NCBI GenBank assembly: GCA_045605145.1
Contig: JAZUPH010000096.1
Span: forward strand, 1 to 20,756
Origin: CAMNAO01 sp045605145
GTDB taxonomy: Bacteria > Bacillota > Clostridia > Oscillospirales > Oscillospiraceae
Length of the DNA stretch: 20,756 bases
Reading direction: 5' to 3'
Below are positions 16,632 to 20,756 of the stretch, piece by piece. The notes beneath the pieces were generated by a model, which had not been told where the DNA came from, did not search any database, and saw only the letters and a program-made list of their open reading frames with translations. Numbering within the stretch: the stretch's first letter is position 1; every line of letters starts with the position of its first letter. Both the position numbers and the translations under genes were made by a program.

Positions 16632-17825
16632 TTACACACGACGGCGCAGGATGTCACCCGCCGACAGCTTCACCGGCGCGGTAATACTCAGCCGCTGTTT
16701 GGGGTGGGGCGCGTAGGTGACCGTCTCCCCGTCCATATTGCGCATATCCTCGATGACAAAGCTCTCACCCATACTGTTGGGAGACAAAAGCTCAAGACGG
16801 TCGCCTGCGCGGAAGTTATTGCGTTGCTCGATAATATAACGGCCATTCTCCTCGCCCAGCACCATGGCGATGAACATACAATCCTGCTTATATCCCGCTC
16901 CGGCAGGGGGCGCAGTGCGCGCCAGACCGAAGTAGAAGCCGCTGGTATAATCCCTGTGGCTGGCGCAGTCCAGCTCTTTCAAACAAAGCTCCTTGGCTGC
17001 GGTGCCGTTCAGCCTGTGTCGGTAGGCGTTGACCACGGTGGCCACATAGTAGGTGGATTTCATCCGCCCCTCAATTTTCAGGGAGCTTACTCCCGCCTCG
17101 ACTATTTTTTCCACAAATTCCATTGTGTTAAGATCACGGGAGGACAGCAGCATGGTGCCCTGGCCGTCTTCCATGATGGGATAGTATTCCCCCGCCTCAT
17201 CCAGAAGGCTGATCGCATAGCCGTAGCGGCAGGGCTGTGAGCAGTCGCCCCGGTTGCCGCTGCGCCCGTTCATATACGCGCTCAGAAGGCAGCGCCCTGA
17301 ATAGGACATGCACATGGCGCCGTGGATGAAACACTCCAGCTCCAGCTCTTTGGGTGTTTTTGCCCGCAGTTCGGCGATTTCATCCAAAGTTGCCTCACGG
17401 CCAAGCACCACGCGCTTTGCGCCCATGTCATAATAGTGACGGGCTGCGGCGTAGTTTATGCAGTTGGCCTGTGTACTGATGTGCAGTTCAAGATCGGGCG
17501 CGGCGTGCTTAATGGTGCACATGGCGCCAAGATCGGACACGATAACCGCGTCCACGCCCAGATCGTACAGTTCCCTTGCATAGTCCTCAAGAGGCAGCAG
17601 CTCATCATTCTTAACAAAGGAATTGACCGTTACATACAGTCGCTTCCCCGCCCCGTGGGCGGTGGACACCGCCTGCGCCAGCTTTTCCATGGTAAAGCCG
17701 GCGGCGTCTGCCCTCAGCTGAAGCATGGGACCGCCGAGATATACTGCGTCCGCACCGAAGCGTATTGCCGTCTCCAGCCGTTCAAGGTCGCCGGCAGGTG
17801 CCAGCAGCTCCGCTTTGTTGATCAT
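16632..17825 (-). CDS. U32 family protein, TrhP/YrrO-like (tRNA hydroxylation type)
   Basis: This protein has the U32 'peptidase' signature at ECFIHGAMCMSYSGRCLLS (starting at Glu164). TrhP-type relatives take part in prephenate-dependent 5-hydroxyuridine formation at tRNA position 34, and others in ubiquinone or rRNA hydroxylation; proteolysis is no longer the favoured role for this group. Cys172, Cys179, Cys195 and Cys199 (GRC, GDC, QPC) form a likely Fe-S site. The N-terminal ELLAPAGDLERLETAIRFGA motif and a C-terminal beta domain match the approximately 400-residue YrrO/TrhP form. The ATG at 17825 is chosen over 17894 because GGAGG (plus-strand CCTCC at 17834-17838) lies eight bases upstream and the longer version would run over the likely promoter. 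Assignment to TrhP rather than another U32 branch is inferred. Confidence 0.9.
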   Translation of the reverse strand: MINKAELLAPAGDLERLETAIRFGADAVYLGGPMLQLRADAAGFTMEKLAQAVSTAHGAGKRLYVTVNSFVKNDELLPLEDYARELYDLGVDAVIVSDLGAMCTIKHAAPDLELHISTQANCINYAAARHYYDMGAKRVVLGREATLDEIAELRAKTPKELELECFIHGAMCMSYSGRCLLSAYMNGRSGNRGDCSQPCRYGYAISLLDEAGEYYPIMEDGQGTMLLSSRDLNTMEFVEKIVEAGVSSLKIEGRMKSTYYVATVVNAYRHRLNGTAAKELCLKELDCASHRDYTSGFYFGLARTAPPAGAGYKQDCMFIAMVLGEENGRYIIEQRNNFRAGDRLELLSPNSMGESFVIEDMRNMDGETVTYAPHPKQRLSITAPVKLSAGDILRRRV

Positions 17826-17862
17826 TTCCACAGCCTCCGCAGTAGTTGTCTTCTGATTCAAT

Positions 17863-17891
17863 ATTATACCACGCAGCCGGTCACAGAGCAA
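17863..17891 (-). promoter_or_regulatory. Probable sigma-A promoter of the U32 gene
   Basis: Read on the minus strand, a perfect TATAAT -10 box (plus strand 17863-17868) is 17 bases from TTGCTC (plus strand 17886-17891), a weak match to TTGACA. The gene starts 38 bases downstream at 17825. The -10 box is strong and the -35 box poor. Confidence 0.6.
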
Positions 17892-17904
17892 CATACATTA
17901 CGCC

Positions 17905-17933
17905 TTGCTGACAGGTCGGATATATGCTAAAAT
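17905..17933 (+). promoter_or_regulatory. Probable sigma-A promoter of the threonine aldolase gene
   Basis: TTGCTG (17905-17910) is 17 bases from TAAAAT (17928-17933), each a reasonable match to sigma-A boxes. Transcription would start near 17940, giving a leader of about 20 bases with the ribosome binding site GGAGGAG at 17949-17955. Confidence 0.55.
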
Positions 17934-17962
17934 GGCGGCATCACACCCGGAGGAGCATTGCC

Positions 17963-18988
17963 ATGCTGTATTTTGAAAACGATTATTCCCACGGCGCACA
18001 CCCTGCCGTGCTAAAACACCTTATCGACACCAATCTTGAGCCCTTGCCCGGTTACGGCGCAGACAAATACTGCCTTTCAGCACAGGAGAAGATCCGCGCG
18101 GCCTGCCAATGCCCCGCAGCTCAGGTGCGTTTTCTTACCGGCGGCACTCAGACCAATCAGGTGGTCATTTCCGGTCTGCTGCGCTCTTACGAAGGTGTCA
18201 TCAGCGCCGCCACCGGTCATGTCAACGGACACGAGGCGGGCGCCATCGAGTATTCCGGCCACAAGGTACTGGCCCTGCCCGAGCATGAGGGGCGGCTGGA
18301 CGCCGTGGAAGTGGACGCATACCTTGCCGCTTACCACGCCGATCCCACCCACGAGCATGTTGTGCGCCCCGGCATGGTGTACATATCCCACCCCACCGAG
18401 TACGGCACGCTGTACTCCCTGTCCGAGCTGACCGCGCTTAGTGAGGTCTGCCGCCGTTGGGATATTCCCCTTTTCATGGATGGCGCGCGCCTTGCCTACG
18501 GCCTTATGAGCTATGAGACCGACCTGACCCTCCCCGATATTGCCCGCCTGTGCGATGTGTTCTACATCGGCGGCACAAAGGTCGGCGCGCTGCAGGGGGA
18601 GGCACTGGTGTTTACCCGCAACAATATGCCCGACCACTTCCTTTCCATCATTAAGCAGCGTGGCGCCCTGCTTGCCAAGGGCCGCCTTGTAGGCGTGCAG
18701 TTCGACGCACTGTTTACCGACGGGCTGTATTACACCATCGGCCGCCACGCCGTGGATATGGCCCGGCTTCTGAAGCAGGCCTTCCTGGACAAGGGCTATG
18801 AGCTGTTCCTGTCCTCCCCCACCAATCAGCAGTTTGTTGTTCTGGACGATGGGCAGTATGCCCGCCTTGCGGAAGAGGTGAAGTTCACCTTCTGGGAGAA
18901 ACTGAAGGACGGGCGCACCGTAGTGCGGCTGGCCACCGGCTTTGCCACCACTGAAGATGACATTGAAGCGCTCAAGGCCCTGCTGTAA
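17963..18988 (+). CDS. ltaE: Low-specificity L-threonine aldolase / beta-eliminating lyase family PLP enzyme
   Basis: This fold-type I PLP enzyme of the Beta_elim_lyase family probably cleaves L-threonine or L-allo-threonine to glycine and acetaldehyde. Visible motifs are FENDYSHGAHPAVL at the N-terminus, FLTGGTQTNQVVI, a conserved AATGHVNGHEAGAIE segment, the PLP-ring Asp173 in FMDGARLAYGL and the Schiff-base Lys206 in YIGGTKVGA. Its 341 residues match the family. The start is the ATG at 17963 with GGAGGAG at 17949-17955. The in-frame ATG at 17924 is rejected because it overlaps the likely promoter and lacks such a site. It is a single gene between divergent and convergent neighbours, ended by its own terminator. 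Substrate specificity beyond this family is inferred. Confidence 0.92.
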   Translation: MLYFENDYSHGAHPAVLKHLIDTNLEPLPGYGADKYCLSAQEKIRAACQCPAAQVRFLTGGTQTNQVVISGLLRSYEGVISAATGHVNGHEAGAIEYSGHKVLALPEHEGRLDAVEVDAYLAAYHADPTHEHVVRPGMVYISHPTEYGTLYSLSELTALSEVCRRWDIPLFMDGARLAYGLMSYETDLTLPDIARLCDVFYIGGTKVGALQGEALVFTRNNMPDHFLSIIKQRGALLAKGRLVGVQFDALFTDGLYYTIGRHAVDMARLLKQAFLDKGYELFLSSPTNQQFVVLDDGQYARLAEEVKFTFWEKLKDGRTVVRLATGFATTEDDIEALKALL

Positions 18989-19001
18989 ATAAGACAAAAA
19001 G

Positions 19002-19047
19002 AAGCTCCCGACCTGCCATACGGCTGGTCGGGAGCTTTTCTGTTTTT
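19002..19047. terminator. Intrinsic terminator, probably bidirectional
   Basis: AAGCTCCCGACC (19002-19013) pairs perfectly with GGTCGGGAGCTT (19026-19037). An inner GCC/GGC pair (19015-19017 and 19022-19024) closes a small ATAC loop. T-rich DNA (TTTTCTGTTTTT) follows on the plus strand, and an A-rich stretch (ACAAAAAG) gives a U-tract for the opposite direction. It separates the threonine aldolase gene from the convergent symporter. Confidence 0.9.
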
Positions 19048-19051
19048 ACAA

Positions 19052-20599
19052 TCAGCCCTCACCGATGGAGTCGGTGACGGAGACTTCCACGCGGCGATTG
19101 TAGCAGGCGAAAACGCTGTCTACATGCGCCTTATCGGGCGCTTTGCTCATAAGGCTGACGACAGGGACGAGGATGAGCCCCGCAATCATGCAGAAGGCGC
19201 CGGCATTGATGGGGGAGCGGAGAATGGCCGGCAGTACCTGGGGAGCAAGTATATCGGCAAGCATGAACACCACCGAGAATATGAAGCTGACCCAGCAGGC
19301 CACTTTGGTGGTGCGCTTCCAGTACAGGCCGTAGAGGAAGGGGGCGAGGAACGCGCCCGCCAGCGCGCCCCAGGAGATGCCCATAAGCTGGGCAATGAAG
19401 GTGACGCCGGATTTATACTGGAAGATGGCGATGAACACGGATATTGCGATAAACACAACGATGAGAGCGCGCATGACAAGAAGCTGCTTCTTCTCATCCA
19501 TTTTCTTTTTGCCGATGTCCTTCAAAAAGTCCAGTGTCAGGGTGGAGCTGGAGGTGAGCACCAGTGAGGACAGGGTGGACATGGACGCCGACAGCACCAG
19601 GACCACCACGATCGCGATGAGGATGGTGGGCAGCCCCGACAGCATGGTGGGAATGATCGCATCATAGCCCTGGGTGGCAACATCCACACGGTCGGAAAAC
19701 AGTCTGCCAAATCCGCCAAGGAAGTAGCAGCCGCCCGCCACAACGGCGGCAAACAGGGTGGAGATTATCATACCCTTGTTGATGGCCTGCTCGCTTTTAA
19801 TGGCGTAGAACTTCTGCACCATCTGCGGGAGACCCCATGTGCCCAGAGATGTGAGGATCATAACGCCAAAAAGGTTGATGGGGTCGGGGCCGAAGAATGA
19901 GGCGAATACGCCCGGAGTTGTGGACACTGCGGGATCGCTGACCTGCGCAAGGCCGTCAAGTGCGGCCATGAAGCCGCCCTGACCCTTGAGCACTGCGGCC
20001 ACAACGGCGATGATGCCCACGATCATGATGAGACCCTGAATGAAATCGTTTATGGCGGTTGCCATGTAGCCGCCCACAATAACATATATCGCGGTGAGGA
20101 CTGCCATTACGATGACGCAGACGGAGTAGTCAATATTGAAAGCCATACCGAACAGGCGGCTCAGTCCGTTGTACAGGGACGCTGTGTAGGGGATAAGGAA
20201 GATGAACACTATTGCGGAGGCGGTCAGCTTCAGCGCGCGGCTGTCGAAGCGGGAGCCGAAGAACTGGGGCATGGTGGCCGAATCCAGATGCTGGGTCATG
20301 ACCCTTGTTCTGCGGCCGAGAACGCCCCACGCCAGAAGGGAGCCCAAAAGGGCGTTTGCGATGCCCGCCCAGGTGGCGGCGATGCCGTATTTCCAGCCGA
20401 ACTGTCCGGCGTAGCCCACAAACACAACGGCAGAAAAATAGGAGGTGCCGTATGCAAATGCGGTCAGCCAGGGGCCGACACTGCGCCCGCCGAGAACGAA
20501 ACCGTTAACATCGGTGGAGTGGCGGCGGCAATAGAAGCCCACTGCGACCATAACGCCGAAGAAAACAACCAGCATTGCAGCCTTGATGAACATGTCCAT
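19052..20599 (-). CDS. Sodium:solute symporter (SSS family), probably for an amino acid
   Basis: This inner-membrane sodium-coupled transporter has 515 residues and around 13 predicted membrane segments. The family signature region GGYMATAINDFIQGLIM and the TM region STLSSLVLTSSS, which in PutP-like proteins carries sodium-site Ser/Thr residues, are both present, as is an N-terminal GFVLGGRSVGPWLTAFAYG segment. The sequence is closest in general form to PutP-type symporters. The start ATG at 20599 follows AGAGGT (plus-strand ACCTCT at 20608-20613), eight bases away. A T-box leader and terminator lie directly upstream, so expression should rise when a specific tRNA is uncharged. That makes an amino-acid substrate the best guess; which one is unknown because the specifier region lies outside the window. 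Confidence 0.93.
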   Translation of the reverse strand: MDMFIKAAMLVVFFGVMVAVGFYCRRHSTDVNGFVLGGRSVGPWLTAFAYGTSYFSAVVFVGYAGQFGWKYGIAATWAGIANALLGSLLAWGVLGRRTRVMTQHLDSATMPQFFGSRFDSRALKLTASAIVFIFLIPYTASLYNGLSRLFGMAFNIDYSVCVIVMAVLTAIYVIVGGYMATAINDFIQGLIMIVGIIAVVAAVLKGQGGFMAALDGLAQVSDPAVSTTPGVFASFFGPDPINLFGVMILTSLGTWGLPQMVQKFYAIKSEQAINKGMIISTLFAAVVAGGCYFLGGFGRLFSDRVDVATQGYDAIIPTMLSGLPTILIAIVVVLVLSASMSTLSSLVLTSSSTLTLDFLKDIGKKKMDEKKQLLVMRALIVVFIAISVFIAIFQYKSGVTFIAQLMGISWGALAGAFLAPFLYGLYWKRTTKVACWVSFIFSVVFMLADILAPQVLPAILRSPINAGAFCMIAGLILVPVVSLMSKAPDKAHVDSVFACYNRRVEVSVTDSIGEG

Positions 20600-20631
20600 A
20601 ACAGTTACCTCTTTTCATAATAAGTGTAAAT

Positions 20632-20666
20632 AAAAACGCCCTCTGTGCAAATACGCGCAGAGGGCG
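20632..20666 (-). terminator. T-box-controlled terminator upstream of the symporter
   Basis: On the minus strand CGCCCTCTG (plus strand 20658-20666) pairs with CAGAGGGCG (20637-20645), followed by five U residues (20632-20636). It is placed directly after the T-box antiterminator element and ahead of the symporter start, so it is the regulated terminator. Its 5' arm can also pair with the CAGAGG inside the T-box region (20685-20690). Confidence 0.85.
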
Positions 20667-20756
20667 AAAAAAATCGCGGTATCACCTCTGTTCACCGCCA
20701 AAACAGCGGCCTCATCGGGCACATACATGCCCCAAGTCGGATCGGAGCCATGTCGT
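20667..20756 (-). promoter_or_regulatory. T-box riboswitch leader (3' part; 5' part beyond window)
   Basis: The minus strand carries AGAGGTGATACCGCG (plus 20675-20689), clearly the T-box core (usual form AGGGTGGNACCGCG). The antiterminator helix GCGGT (plus 20694-20698) with ACCGC (20676-20680) encloses it. Upstream elements include a stem GGGCA/TGCCC, expected for stem III. T-box leaders bind an uncharged tRNA and open transcription of amino-acid genes. Stem I with the specifier codon lies past the window end, so the tRNA cannot be named. The UGGN that pairs with the tRNA acceptor reads UGAU here. Confidence 0.85.

Noticed and set aside
16550..16657. N-terminal extension of the DUF362 protein up to 16657
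   Set aside because: The extension runs over the end of the U32 gene and has no ribosome binding site, whereas the internal ATG at 16549 has a well-placed GGAGG.

Overview
This window looks like chromosomal DNA from a fairly GC-rich, gut-type clostridial Firmicute, probably Oscillospiraceae/Ruminococcaceae; this placement is inferred, not proven. The signs are strong GGAGG-type ribosome binding sites on almost every gene, a GlgC plus GlgD pair (a Firmicutes arrangement of ADP-glucose pyrophosphorylase), a T-box leader, and housekeeping genes typical of these genomes. I see no tRNA, rRNA, CRISPR, insertion sequence or phage gene.

Region 1 (1-3113, + strand): pgeF (peptidoglycan-editing / purine nucleoside multicopper-oxidase-fold enzyme), a family 5 ABC-type solute-binding lipoprotein without its permeases, and cytidine deaminase cdd. 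They are co-oriented and closely spaced. Region 2 (3163-3720, - strand): a small ferritin-like protein with all expected di-iron ligands, divergent from the next block.

Region 3 (3771-15618, + strand): a complete glycogen operon in the order glgB, glgP, glgC, glgD, glgA, and a 1070-residue fusion of a GH13 debranching-type amylase to a GH77 4-alpha-glucanotransferase. GlgC/GlgD make ADP-glucose, GlgA elongates, GlgB branches, GlgP removes glucose-1-phosphate, and the fusion protein probably debranches and recycles the limit dextrins. The block ends at a strong bidirectional terminator (15639-15672). Several internal spacers carry perfect hairpins without a U-tract. The largest spacer (8158-8484, between glgP and glgC) is a dense chain of hairpins and is the least explained DNA here.

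Region 4 (15686-17825, - strand): a DUF362 protein and a U32 (TrhP-like) protein. Region 5 (17963-18988, + strand): a PLP-dependent low-specificity threonine aldolase, divergent from the U32 gene across a spacer with a recognisable promoter on each strand. Region 6 (19052-20756, - strand): a sodium:solute symporter preceded by a T-box riboswitch. The T-box specifier region lies beyond the window edge, so its amino acid cannot be read here. The T-box makes an amino-acid substrate likely.

No wholly new system is evident. The items most worth a second look are the GH13-GH77 fusion with a shortened GH77 domain, the unusual T-box core, the structured glgP-glgC spacer, and the altered active-site motif of GlgC.
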